This document shows, piece by piece, positions 10,121 through 17,912 of a DNA stretch of 64,000 nt. The notes under the pieces are model-generated. The model saw only the letters and a program-made list of their open reading frames with translations, did no database searches and was not told the origin of the DNA. Numbering within the stretch: position 1 is the stretch's first letter; every line of letters starts with the position of its first letter. The stretch is taken from assembly GCF_010731295.1 (NCBI RefSeq), contig NZ_AP022579.1, forward strand, positions 1,984,001 through 2,048,000, in the 5' to 3' direction. The DNA comes from Mycolicibacterium boenickei. GTDB lineage: Bacteria > Actinomycetota > Actinomycetes > Mycobacteriales > Mycobacteriaceae. Position numbers and translations under genes: made by a program.

Positions 10121-10584
10121 CGTCGAGCGCTACCTTCGACGTAGGTTCCTTCATCGAGGGGTCCGTGCCTTTTGCGCTTATCGGACTGGCAACCATCATC
10201 GGCGGTGCTGCCTTCTTCTTTGGGATCGATTGGTACAGCAGAAAGGCCTCGTATCGCGAGCTCGCCCGCCTGTATACGCACTCCTCAGCGTTCTGGGCGC
10301 GCTGGCCGGGAGATCGGCTTTGGGTGGCACCGTACGGTGAGTTGGCAGCTGAAGCTGATAGGTGCGACGAGCTGATCAGAAGTGTCGGCGGCAAAAGGCT
10401 GAAGCTCAGTGTGAAAACGGCGCTGACGGAGAAGAAGCGGGCCAAGGAATTACGCGCTGAGTTCCGTCAGCAGCTCGAACGCGAGGAAGCCATGTATCAG
10501 CAGATGCTCGCAACCGTCCGTAGCGCCATGAACTACGCGATCGCTCAGGGTAGGGGCCCGCAGGCCCGGCCATACAACGCGTGA
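10117..10584 (+). CDS. Small membrane protein B1 of a duplicated pair, function unknown
   Basis: 155 residues, not recognised. A membrane segment (about 17-37, ending GIDWY) precedes HSSAFWARWPGDRLWVAPYG, ELAAEADRC, a charged coiled-coil-like stretch rich in Lys/Arg/Glu, and the tail MNYAIAQGRGPQ. That tail is repeated almost exactly in B2 (MHYAIAQGRGPQ at 11040-11486). The GTG start at 10117 overlaps the A1 stop; an in-frame ATG at 10039 lies inside A1 and is less likely. Confidence 0.75.
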   Translation: MTSSATFDVGSFIEGSVPFALIGLATIIGGAAFFFGIDWYSRKASYRELARLYTHSSAFWARWPGDRLWVAPYGELAAEADRCDELIRSVGGKRLKLSVKTALTEKKRAKELRAEFRQQLEREEAMYQQMLATVRSAMNYAIAQGRGPQARPYNA

Positions 10585-10606
10585 GTCCAGGTGGCCGGAC
10601 CCGGTT

Positions 10607-10612
10607 TAGGCT
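10607..10612 (+). promoter_or_regulatory. -10 element TAGGCT, leaderless-type promoter
   Basis: TAGGCT is followed by 6 nt and GTG at 10619, the same geometry as TAGACT-N6-ATG in front of A1. This suggests the duplicated unit carried its promoter with it, and it selects GTG 10619 over GTG 10613. Confidence 0.5.
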
Positions 10613-10618
10613 GTGGCC

Positions 10619-11035
10619 GTGCGAGGGGACGAAGCGGCAATGGAGTTTGTCGCCCGTGGACGGCTGCCGAGCACACCAGAGGAATGGCTCGGGCTGTTGG
10701 CGGCCATTGGTGTGATGGGCGCAACCTATGTGCTGGTGCAGATTTGGGCCGGCCGCAGCGTAGCCAAGGAGTTGGATGCGCTGGAAGCGCGGCTAGTAGC
10801 CGAATCATCCCAGTTCAGAAACCGGTGGCCCGCGCAGTTGCTGTGGCAGGCGCCGTACGCGGAGCTGGAAGCTGAGGCCGAGCGTTCTTGGCGGATCGTC
10901 TTTGTCCTGGGGCAGCGGCGCGATCTTGCGCGGCGAGGCCGAGGCGGCGATTTTGATACCCAAATTGCTGCCGTCCGCAGCTGGATCACCACAGTTGTCA
11001 ATGCGATGAATGTCGTTGCTTCCCGTGGACGGTAA
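10619..11035 (+). CDS. Small membrane protein A2 (paralogue of A1), function unknown
   Basis: 138 residues from GTG 10619 (alternatives: GTG 10613, ATG 10640). A membrane segment (about 24-46) precedes SSQFRNRWPAQLLWQAPYAE, LEAEAERSW, and a tail AAVRSWITTVVNAMN that matches A1 (AAVRQWLDSVVAALN). The shared core and tail show that A1 and A2 are paralogues. No known function. Position 4 bp before the likely start of B2 suggests co-transcription. Confidence 0.73.
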   Translation: MRGDEAAMEFVARGRLPSTPEEWLGLLAAIGVMGATYVLVQIWAGRSVAKELDALEARLVAESSQFRNRWPAQLLWQAPYAELEAEAERSWRIVFVLGQRRDLARRGRGGDFDTQIAAVRSWITTVVNAMNVVASRGR

Positions 11036-11039
11036 GTCG

Positions 11040-11486
11040 ATGTTCGACAATGTGCTTGCTGCGGGTTCTCATGAACCCAAGAGCTTCCTCACCTTTCTGA
11101 CAATCGGTTTGGTGCTGTCTGCCCTCTTTGCCGCCGGAGCGATTGGCGTGGCCATGATTCCGTCAGAGGCAGGCGAACGACTGGATGCCGAACGGGCGCG
11201 GCTGTTCACCCACTCCGAAGCGTTCTGGGCGCGATGGCCGAACAATCGTGTGTTCGAGGCGCCCTATGACGAATTGGCCGACGAGGCGATCCGCTGCGAG
11301 CGGGTCATCGAGATCTATCAACGGCAGCGGGGCACGAATGTCCGCCCGGCAACGGGGCACGCTCGCAAGATCTACGACAAAGCCAACAGCCAGATCGCTG
11401 CTTACCAGGCGATGCTCAACTCGGTTCACAACGCGATGCACTACGCGATCGCACAGGGCCGCGGCCCTCAGCTGCCTTCGAATTGA
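11040..11486 (+). CDS. Small membrane protein B2 (paralogue of B1), function unknown
   Basis: 148 residues from ATG 11040; an in-frame ATG at 11010 would overlap A2. The membrane segment (about 16-38) is followed by THSEAFWARWPNNRVFEAPY, ELADEAIRC and the tail MHYAIAQGRGPQ. This matches B1 in order and in sequence and completes an A-B-A-B tandem. The 3' end overlaps the convergent CYTH gene by 19 bp. Function unknown. Confidence 0.73.
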   Translation: MFDNVLAAGSHEPKSFLTFLTIGLVLSALFAAGAIGVAMIPSEAGERLDAERARLFTHSEAFWARWPNNRVFEAPYDELADEAIRCERVIEIYQRQRGTNVRPATGHARKIYDKANSQIAAYQAMLNSVHNAMHYAIAQGRGPQLPSN

Positions 11487-12091
11487 TTCCGCCCCAACGT
11501 ATTCACGAAGGTGGGGCCGCGGCGCTCTAGTTCACCCCGGTATTCGTCGGCCCAGGCGCTGAATGGGTGATGCGCCAGATGCTCATTGCGGAACCGGTCG
11601 TCTTCGGACACCTCGGAAACGCAGAATGCGGGAATGGCGAGGTCGACCACGGGGCCGCCGCGCTCGACTTCGGCGAGCAGTAGCGGTGCGTTTCTGCCGA
11701 GGAACTGGTCGATGATCCAGCCGTCTTCGCCCAGCCACATCGAATAGCGAACCTTCGCGATGACATGTTCGGATCGGCCCACGATCTGCGCAGCGATCAA
11801 TGGATCGAGCTCGCGTTCGGCCTCGTAGCGGGTGCCGCCGACGGCGGGTCCTTTGGCGGTCATGGTCCCGAGCGAATCCTCGCCCAATGTCGCTACGAGC
11901 TGGGCGGGAGTGGCATTCAATTCCGCGGGTGCGGGGCCTTGTACCCGGACGCGCACCGCGTATCCATCGGATGCGAACAGATATGCCTGCACGATGAGGG
12001 CAGGCGCGGGATCTGACGCTGCCGCCGCGGGCAATTCGCGGACAAAAAACTTCCGCTCGAATTCGAAATCACCGAAACCGGATTCGGACAT
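11468..12091 (-). CDS. CYTH domain protein (triphosphate tunnel family)
   Basis: 207 residues. CYTH proteins are beta-tunnel enzymes that bind or hydrolyse triphosphates (adenylate cyclase CyaB, thiamine triphosphatase, inorganic triphosphatase). Signature residues are visible: the ExExK-type FEFERKFFV near the N-terminus, YAVRVRV, TAKGP, YEAERELD, KVRYSMWLGEDGWIIDQFLG and AEVE. The physiological substrate cannot be told; inorganic triphosphate is plausible. The ATG at 12091 is chosen over an in-frame GTG 6 nt upstream. It is convergent with B2. Confidence 0.85.
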   Translation of the reverse strand: MSESGFGDFEFERKFFVRELPAAAASDPAPALIVQAYLFASDGYAVRVRVQGPAPAELNATPAQLVATLGEDSLGTMTAKGPAVGGTRYEAERELDPLIAAQIVGRSEHVIAKVRYSMWLGEDGWIIDQFLGRNAPLLLAEVERGGPVVDLAIPAFCVSEVSEDDRFRNEHLAHHPFSAWADEYRGELERRGPTFVNTLGRNQFEGS

Positions 12092-12128
12092 GCGCACACC
12101 GTAGCCCGATCTGCGCCGAATGCGTCGC

Positions 12129-12797
12129 CTATAGGGCGTGAATTCCCTTGTAGAGCACGAGGAGGCCGATCACCACGAGAATCGCCGCAACCAACACCGC
12201 GTGGTTGCGTTCCATCCATTCTTTCAGCCGGCCCAGCGCCGGGTCCAAGCGCTCACCGGACACCGCATACGCCAGGATCGGCAAGGCCACGGTCGATCCG
12301 GCGGCCACGACGAAGTACAGCCCCGCCGCCCAAACCCCTGGCTGACCGAGCCCGGCGCTGCCGATCGCCAAACCTGCTGCCACGCAGATGAACAGCACTT
12401 TGGGGTTCACCACGGTCAGCGCCAGGCCCGCGGCACCTGCCCGGACCGGCGTGAGCTTGCTCAGGCTGGCCATCCACTTGGGGCTGTGCTCTGACTTGGC
12501 CCGGGTCAGATAGCGGTACACACCGAAGGCGATCAACGCGGCGCCGACCACGATGCGCAGCCACGACGCCCACGTCGGGGGCTCGTCGAGCCGGCCGAAC
12601 AGTCCGGAGACGCCGACGAAGATGGCGGTGAGCGCGGCCAGGCCGAGGAACCATCCGGCGAGGAAGGACAGGCCCGTCGGCCGCGGGCGGGGGGTGTGCA
12701 GCACGAGTACCGCCGGGATGATCGACAGCGGCGACAGCGCCACCACCATGGCCAGCGGGATGAGTTCGGCGAAAACCGAACCCCAGCTCTCCGTCAT
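12129..12797 (-). CDS. GAP family membrane protein (Sap/sulfolipid-addressing type)
   Basis: 222 residues with six hydrophobic segments and a conserved interior NPKVLFIC-type motif, as in the GAP/LysE-like family. In mycobacteria some relatives (Sap, Gap) promote export of sulfolipid-1 or glycopeptidolipid; that role is not shown here. The ATG at 12797 (MTESWGSVF) gives the expected length, while the frame runs further upstream without support. It lies 10 bp downstream of the glycosyltransferase on the same strand, so sugar-lipid synthesis coupled to export is conceivable. Confidence 0.78.
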   Translation of the reverse strand: MTESWGSVFAELIPLAMVVALSPLSIIPAVLVLHTPRPRPTGLSFLAGWFLGLAALTAIFVGVSGLFGRLDEPPTWASWLRIVVGAALIAFGVYRYLTRAKSEHSPKWMASLSKLTPVRAGAAGLALTVVNPKVLFICVAAGLAIGSAGLGQPGVWAAGLYFVVAAGSTVALPILAYAVSGERLDPALGRLKEWMERNHAVLVAAILVVIGLLVLYKGIHAL

Positions 12798-12807
12798 GAG
12801 CAAAAAC

Positions 12808-13977
12808 CTAGCAACCCGCGGCGATGTCTTCGACGGCGTCGGCGGCATATTCCGGTCCGCCGTGCGCGCGGATGTCCGCGCGGATGGCGTCGAGGTTGCG
12901 CCGGATCTGTTGATCGGCGGTGACACCGAGCACCGCGTCGCGAATTTCCGTCACGCCGGGCAGGTGGTCCGGTAGGTGTCCGCCCGCTCCGATGGCCTCC
13001 AAACGCGCGGCATTGGCCGGCTGGTCGACGGACTGCGGCATCGCCACCATCGGCACGCCGAACCACAGACCTTCGGTGCACGAGCCCATTCCGGCGTGGG
13101 TGATGAAGCAGTCGGCCCGCTGCAGCACGGCCGGCTGGGGAACGGACTGGTGTACCTGAACCCACGACGGGACCGGACCGACGTCGGCGCGGCCCTTCGC
13201 CAACACCAGGCGCCAACCCTGCCCGTCGAGAGCCTCGATCACGTTGCGGTACACGTCAGCTCGTTCGGTATAGGCGGTGCCGAAGGCCAGCAGTGCCAGC
13301 GGGCCGTCGCCGGGCGGGGGTGTCCAGTCGCCCGGATCGACCCGTCGAGGGTCGATGCACGGCCCGACGAACCGGTAGCGGTCGCCGACGCGCTCGGCGT
13401 TGCGTTGCATCACTCGGGGGATCAACACCAGGCAGCGGCGCGGTGCGCCGGTCACCTCGTCGAAGGTCAATCCCGACCGGGAATCGCCGAGCCACGCCTC
13501 GAATGCTTCTCGATAGGCCCGTCCGGCCGGACTGTTGAAGATCGGATCAAGGATCTCGGCCATGTCGTCGTGATAGCCCTCCCAGGCCACCTCGCTGGGT
13601 GACAACTGCGCCGCGGGCACGCCCCAGGAGTCGGCGGCCACGGGTCCGGCCATGCCGCCGATGTCGTAGAGCACCAGGTCGGGCCGGTCGGTGTCGAGGG
13701 CGCCGTGCACCTGGGGCAGGACGTGTACGGCCTCGTCGAAGAACATCCGCATGCCGGCCACCGGGTCGGCTTCGTCGAAGGACTCGGGCGCCCCGGGTGC
13801 CCCCGCCAGCACCGAGGTGCAGGCGATGACGTCGGCTCCGGTCGGTGCCGCCAGGCCTGCCAGATGGCCGCCGACCAGGTAGCTCACCCGATGTCCGCGT
13901 CGCACCAGTTCGTGGACCACCGCCAGATGTGGGTACATGTGGCTGGGGGCGGAGGCGGCGACGACGGCGATGTGCAC
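12808..13977 (-). CDS. Glycosyltransferase of the MGT/UGT (GT1) family
   Basis: 389 residues, GT-B fold. The N-terminal acceptor domain begins [20 protein letters not shown]. The C-terminal donor domain has LLAFGTAY and the nucleotide-sugar motif [20 protein letters not shown] followed by [10 protein letters not shown]. These are typical of macrolide/flavonoid/rifamycin glycosyltransferases that add a sugar from a UDP or dTDP donor to a small hydrophobic acceptor. The acceptor is unknown. It is divergent from clpB, and the HAIR heat-shock operator lies 33 bp upstream of its ATG, so it may be co-regulated with clpB. Confidence 0.87.
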   Translation of the reverse strand: MHIAVVAASAPSHMYPHLAVVHELVRRGHRVSYLVGGHLAGLAAPTGADVIACTSVLAGAPGAPESFDEADPVAGMRMFFDEAVHVLPQVHGALDTDRPDLVLYDIGGMAGPVAADSWGVPAAQLSPSEVAWEGYHDDMAEILDPIFNSPAGRAYREAFEAWLGDSRSGLTFDEVTGAPRRCLVLIPRVMQRNAERVGDRYRFVGPCIDPRRVDPGDWTPPPGDGPLALLAFGTAYTERADVYRNVIEALDGQGWRLVLAKGRADVGPVPSWVQVHQSVPQPAVLQRADCFITHAGMGSCTEGLWFGVPMVAMPQSVDQPANAARLEAIGAGGHLPDHLPGVTEIRDAVLGVTADQQIRRNLDAIRADIRAHGGPEYAADAVEDIAAGC

Positions 13978-14009
13978 GTGGTCGAGTCTGCCTGCCGAAA
14001 ATTTTTAAA

Positions 14010-14030
14010 GTTGAGCGGAACAGACTCAAC
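14010..14030. promoter_or_regulatory. HAIR operator (HspR binding site)
   Basis: GTTGAGC-N7-ACTCAAC closely matches the HspR inverted repeat CTTGAGT-N7-ACTCAAG: 12 of 14 arm positions agree, with the correct 7-bp spacer. It lies 80 bp upstream of clpB, a known HspR target in mycobacteria. Confidence 0.88.
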
Positions 14031-14042
14031 CTTGACTACGTT
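14017..14042 (+). promoter_or_regulatory. SigH/SigE-type promoter candidate of clpB
   Basis: GGAACA (14017-14022), 17 nt, then GTT (14040-14042) fits the ECF-type GGAAYA-N16-17-GTT pattern. It overlaps the HAIR site, so HspR would block it. clpB being under SigH/SigE in M. tuberculosis supports this reading. Confidence 0.55.
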
Positions 14043-14109
14043 GTACAACGCGACAAGCATTTTCCACGTAGTCGAAAAGGCCGTGGATAGACATAGAAGG
14101 GGAGGTGTC

Positions 14110-16656
14110 GTGGACTCGTTCAACCCGACCACGAAGACCCAGGCGGCGCTGACCTCGGCGTTGCAGGCGGCGACCGCCGCAGGCAATCCACAGATCACCC
14201 CCGCCCATTTGTTGATGGCGTTGCTGACGCAGAACGACGGCATCGCCGCACCATTGCTGGAAGCGGTCGGAGTCGAGCCCGCAACCATCCGCACCGAGGC
14301 CGAGCGCCTCATCGGCCGCCTGCCGAGCGCGAGTGGCTCCAGTTCACAGCCGCAGCTGTCGCCGGAATCGATCACCGCGATCACCACCGCGCAGAACCTC
14401 GCGACCGAGATGGACGACGAATACGTCTCCACCGAGCACCTGATGGTCGGCCTGGCCACCGGAAGTTCGGACGTCGCCAAGCTGCTGACCAATCACGGCG
14501 CGTCTCCGCAGGCGCTGCGTGAGGCATTCGTCAAGGTGCGCGGCAGCGCCCGCGTCACCAGCCCGGATCCCGAGGGCAGCTACCAGGCGCTGGAGAAGTA
14601 CTCCACCGACCTGACCGCCCGCGCCCGCGAAGGCAAGCTCGACCCGGTTATCGGTCGCGACACCGAGATTCGCCGCGTCGTACAGGTGCTGAGCCGCCGC
14701 ACCAAGAACAACCCGGTGCTCATCGGCGAGCCCGGCGTCGGCAAGACGGCGATCGTCGAGGGCTTGGCCCAGCGCATCGTCGAAGGCGACGTGCCGGAAA
14801 GCCTGCGGGACAAGACCGTCATCAGCCTGGACCTCGGCTCGATGGTGGCGGGTGCCAAGTACCGCGGTGAATTCGAGGAACGGCTCAAGGCCGTCCTCGA
14901 CGACATCAAGAACTCGGCCGGCCAGGTCATCACGTTCATCGACGAGTTGCACACCATCGTCGGCGCCGGCGCCACCGGTGAGTCCGCGATGGACGCGGGC
15001 AACATGATCAAGCCCATGCTGGCCCGCGGTGAGCTGCGACTGGTCGGCGCGACCACCCTCGAGGAGTACCGCAAGTACATCGAGAAGGACGCCGCCCTGG
15101 AGCGTCGTTTCCAGCAGGTGCTGGTCGGCGAGCCGTCGGTCGAAGACACCGTCGGCATCCTCCGCGGCCTGAAGGACCGCTACGAGGTGCACCACGGTGT
15201 GCGGATCACGGACTCCGCTCTGGTCGCGGCGGCCACGTTGAGTGACCGCTACATCACCAGCCGGTTCCTGCCGGACAAGGCCATCGACCTGGTCGACGAG
15301 GCCGCGTCCCGGCTGCGCATGGAGATCGACTCGCGGCCCGTCGAGATCGACGAGGTCGAGCGGTTGGTCCGTCGCCTCGAGATCGAGGAGATGGCGCTGT
15401 CCAAAGAAGAGGACGACGCGTCGAAGGAGCGGTTGGAGAAGCTGCGCGGTGAGCTGGCCGACTACAAGGAGAAGCTGGCGGAGCTGACGACTCGTTGGCA
15501 GAACGAAAAGAGCGCCATCGACGTCGTCCGCGAGTACAAGGAGCAGCTCGACACACTGCGCGGTGAGGCCGACCGGGCCGAACGCGATGGCGACCTGGCC
15601 AAGGCCGCCGAGCTGCGCTACGGGCGGATCCCCGAGGTCGAGAAGAAGCTCGACGCCGCGCTGCCGGTAGCCGAGGCTCGCGAGAACGTGATGCTCAAGG
15701 AGGAGGTCGGCCCTGACGACATCGCCGATGTGGTCGAGGCGTGGACCGGCATCCCGGCCGGGCGCATGCTCGAAGGCGAGACGGCCAAGCTGCTCCGCAT
15801 GGAGGAGGAGCTGGGCAAGCGCGTCATCGGCCAGACCGAGGCCGTGGTCGCGGTGTCCGACGCGGTGCGCCGGTCGCGCGCCGGTGTCGCCGATCCCAAC
15901 CGGCCGACGGGTTCGTTCATGTTCCTCGGCCCGACCGGCGTCGGTAAGACCGAGCTCGCAAAAGCGTTGGCGGAGTTCCTGTTCGACGATGAGCGGGCGA
16001 TGGTCCGCATCGACATGAGCGAGTACGGCGAGAAGCACTCGGTGGCCCGCCTGGTCGGTGCGCCTCCGGGATACATCGGCTACGACCAGGGTGGTCAGCT
16101 GACTGAGGCCGTGCGTCGGCGTCCGTACACGGTGGTGCTGTTCGACGAGATCGAGAAGGCCCACCCGGACGTGTTCGACGTGCTGCTGCAGGTGCTCGAC
16201 GAGGGCAGGTTGACCGACGGTCAGGGCCGCACGGTCGACTTCCGCAACACGATCCTGATCCTGACCTCCAACCTGGGTGCCGGCGGCACTCCGGAGCAGG
16301 TGATGGCGGCGGTGCGGGCCGCGTTCAAGCCGGAGTTCATCAACCGGCTCGACGACGTGCTGATCTTCGAGGCACTCAAGCCCGATGAGCTGGTGTCGAT
16401 CGTCGACATCCAGTTGCAGCAGCTCGACAAGCGGCTGGCGCAGCGCAGGCTGTCGCTGGACGTGTCGTTGGAGGCCAAGAAGTGGCTGGGCGACCGTGGG
16501 TTCGACCCGCTGTACGGTGCCCGCCCGCTGCGCCGCCTGGTGCAGCAGGCCATCGGCGATCAACTCGCCAAGAAGCTGCTGGCCGGTGAGGTGCACGACG
16601 GAGACGTGGTGCCGGTCAACGTCAGCGCGGACGGCGAAAGCCTCGTGCTGGGCTGA
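14110..16656 (+). CDS. clpB: ATP-dependent disaggregase ClpB
   Basis: Hexameric AAA+ disaggregase that rescues aggregated proteins together with DnaK/DnaJ/GrpE. 848 residues, the M. tuberculosis length. The N-domain has two Clp repeats (1-145). AAA-1 has Walker A GEPGVGKT and Walker [10 protein letters not shown]. The coiled-coil middle domain (about 400-520) is rich in Glu/Lys/Arg. AAA-2 has GPTGVGKT and [16 protein letters not shown], with a C-terminal small domain ending SLVLG. GTG 14110 is preceded by AGGGGAGG at 4-nt spacing; the open frame extends to 13705 without meaning. It is controlled by the HAIR site upstream and ends in a strong terminator. Confidence 0.98.
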   Translation: MDSFNPTTKTQAALTSALQAATAAGNPQITPAHLLMALLTQNDGIAAPLLEAVGVEPATIRTEAERLIGRLPSASGSSSQPQLSPESITAITTAQNLATEMDDEYVSTEHLMVGLATGSSDVAKLLTNHGASPQALREAFVKVRGSARVTSPDPEGSYQALEKYSTDLTARAREGKLDPVIGRDTEIRRVVQVLSRRTKNNPVLIGEPGVGKTAIVEGLAQRIVEGDVPESLRDKTVISLDLGSMVAGAKYRGEFEERLKAVLDDIKNSAGQVITFIDELHTIVGAGATGESAMDAGNMIKPMLARGELRLVGATTLEEYRKYIEKDAALERRFQQVLVGEPSVEDTVGILRGLKDRYEVHHGVRITDSALVAAATLSDRYITSRFLPDKAIDLVDEAASRLRMEIDSRPVEIDEVERLVRRLEIEEMALSKEEDDASKERLEKLRGELADYKEKLAELTTRWQNEKSAIDVVREYKEQLDTLRGEADRAERDGDLAKAAELRYGRIPEVEKKLDAALPVAEARENVMLKEEVGPDDIADVVEAWTGIPAGRMLEGETAKLLRMEEELGKRVIGQTEAVVAVSDAVRRSRAGVADPNRPTGSFMFLGPTGVGKTELAKALAEFLFDDERAMVRIDMSEYGEKHSVARLVGAPPGYIGYDQGGQLTEAVRRRPYTVVLFDEIEKAHPDVFDVLLQVLDEGRLTDGQGRTVDFRNTILILTSNLGAGGTPEQVMAAVRAAFKPEFINRLDDVLIFEALKPDELVSIVDIQLQQLDKRLAQRRLSLDVSLEAKKWLGDRGFDPLYGARPLRRLVQQAIGDQLAKKLLAGEVHDGDVVPVNVSADGESLVLG

Positions 16657-16666
16657 TTCACAAGCG

Positions 16667-16704
16667 AAAAGTCCCGCCACACAACACGTGTGGCGGGACT
16701 TTTT
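16667..16704 (+). terminator. Rho-independent terminator of clpB
   Basis: A 16-bp perfect stem (AAAAGTCCCGCCACAC and its complement) with a 5-nt loop AACAC and a flanking T run. Because one arm begins AAAA, it could also work on the opposite strand for the convergent gene at 16833. It starts 11 bp after the clpB stop. Confidence 0.9.
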
Positions 16705-16719
16705 GTGTCATTGCGCAGG

Positions 16720-16795
16720 CGAGTGTGCACGCACGGCGGTGACTGTGCGTCAGGGGCGGCCGCACAGTCGATCGACCGCCCTGAGCGCACACTCG
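16720..16795. repeat. Nested inverted repeats in a convergent intergenic region
   Basis: The outer pair CGAGTGTGC (16720-16728) / GCACACTCG (16787-16795) encloses an inner pair GACTGTGCG (16741-16749) / CGCACAGTC (16761-16769). Both are perfect 9-bp arms. A related element with the same CGAGTGTGCGT core occurs at 56824-56952, also between convergent genes. Confidence 0.65.
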
Positions 16796-16832
16796 GCACC
16801 CGCTGTCCATTTTTGAGGGATTCGGGCCCGGT

Positions 16833-17912
16833 TCAGAGGGCAAACCGGCCGGCGAAGCCGCGCAACGGCACGTCGGCGCTCGTCAGCAACCCGGGCGGAG
16901 CCTTGACGACCGAGGCGATGGCGTTGAGCGCGGGCAGCCCGGTCACGGTCATGCCGATGGAGGCGAACGAGTCCGGATCGGATAGGTCCACACCGGGTTT
17001 CGGGAAGATCATGTGCTTGTTGTAGACGCACGGATCGCCCTTGATCTGAGTGATGTAGCAGCCCTTGATATCCCAGCTCGGATCGGTGTGCGGGGTCATC
17101 TGCCATTCCAGATGGGTTTCGACGCGCGGCACACCGTCGACCATGCCCTGGTACTTGATGTAGTTGCCGCCCAGCGATCCCTTGGGCAGCGTGTACCAGC
17201 CGAGGTCGACGTCCTTGGTGCAGGCGCCGAGCTCGTAGCTGAACTTGACCTCGTCGAGTTCCAGTCCGAAACAGTCGGCCATCATCAGCACGCTGTCGGC
17301 GAAGACCTCGGTGTACTTGCGCAGCTTGCCCGGGATCGACGGGTCGTCGACGGGCATGCCGTAGCCGACCTCGATCCAGGTGTCCTTGCTGTGATGGCAT
17401 GAGACGTCGACGGATTCGATGGTGGTGACGTTCTCGATCTCGGCCACATCGGCCGAACACACCACACCCAGGATCTGATTGACCCCGGGGTTCATGCCCG
17501 TGCCGTAGAACGTCGACCCACCCTTCTCGCACGCCTCGGCCAACAGCTGTGACACCGGCTTTCCGGATGGATGCGGGTGATTGGTGTCGCGGTGCCAGCC
17601 GGTGATCCAGTCGGCCGTGGTGACGATGTTGATCCCGGCTTCGAGGACTTTCACGTAGAGGTCCTCGTCGGGGAACACGCCGTGGAAGGTCAACACGTCG
17701 GGCTTGGCCGCGATGATCTCGTCGATCGACCCGGTGGCCGTCACTCCGATCGGATCGATGCCGGCGATCTCACCGGCATCGCGGCCGACCTTTTCCGGTG
17801 TATAGCAATGCAATCCGATGAGCTCGAGATCGGGCCGCTTGCCGATGCGCTTGATCATCTCGGTGCCGACATTGCCGGTGGCGACCTGAAATACGCGGAT
17901 CTTCTCGGTCAT
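16833..17912 (-). CDS. DapB/diaminopentanoate dehydrogenase-like NAD(P)-dependent protein
   Basis: 359 residues. The N-terminal Rossmann domain starts IRVFQVATGNVGTEMIKRI, similar to dihydrodipicolinate reductase and 2,4-diaminopentanoate dehydrogenase. The GTGMNPGVNQ segment and a C-terminal DAPDH-like domain follow. Such proteins are frequent in mycobacterial lipid and steroid catabolic clusters, with unclear substrates. The ATG overlaps the stop of the upstream Rieske gene by 4 bp (ATGA), so the two form a translationally coupled pair. Actual lysine-pathway DapB function is unlikely at this length. Confidence 0.8.
   Translation of the reverse strand: MTEKIRVFQVATGNVGTEMIKRIGKRPDLELIGLHCYTPEKVGRDAGEIAGIDPIGVTATGSIDEIIAAKPDVLTFHGVFPDEDLYVKVLEAGINIVTTADWITGWHRDTNHPHPSGKPVSQLLAEACEKGGSTFYGTGMNPGVNQILGVVCSADVAEIENVTTIESVDVSCHHSKDTWIEVGYGMPVDDPSIPGKLRKYTEVFADSVLMMADCFGLELDEVKFSYELGACTKDVDLGWYTLPKGSLGGNYIKYQGMVDGVPRVETHLEWQMTPHTDPSWDIKGCYITQIKGDPCVYNKHMIFPKPGVDLSDPDSFASIGMTVTGLPALNAIASVVKAPPGLLTSADVPLRGFAGRFAL

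Noticed and set aside
7692..11486. Prophage or insertion sequence as origin of the esp-like block
   Set aside because: No transposase, integrase, terminal repeats or tRNA target were seen.
13705..14109. N-terminal extension of ClpB by 135 codons
   Set aside because: The extension overlaps the divergent glycosyltransferase and the HAIR promoter region; ClpB homology and a good ribosome site start at 14110.
14344..16680. 778-codon open frame antisense to clpB
   Set aside because: It lies opposite a complete, family-matching clpB and is a GC-rich frame shadow with His/Gln/Leu-rich meaningless sequence.
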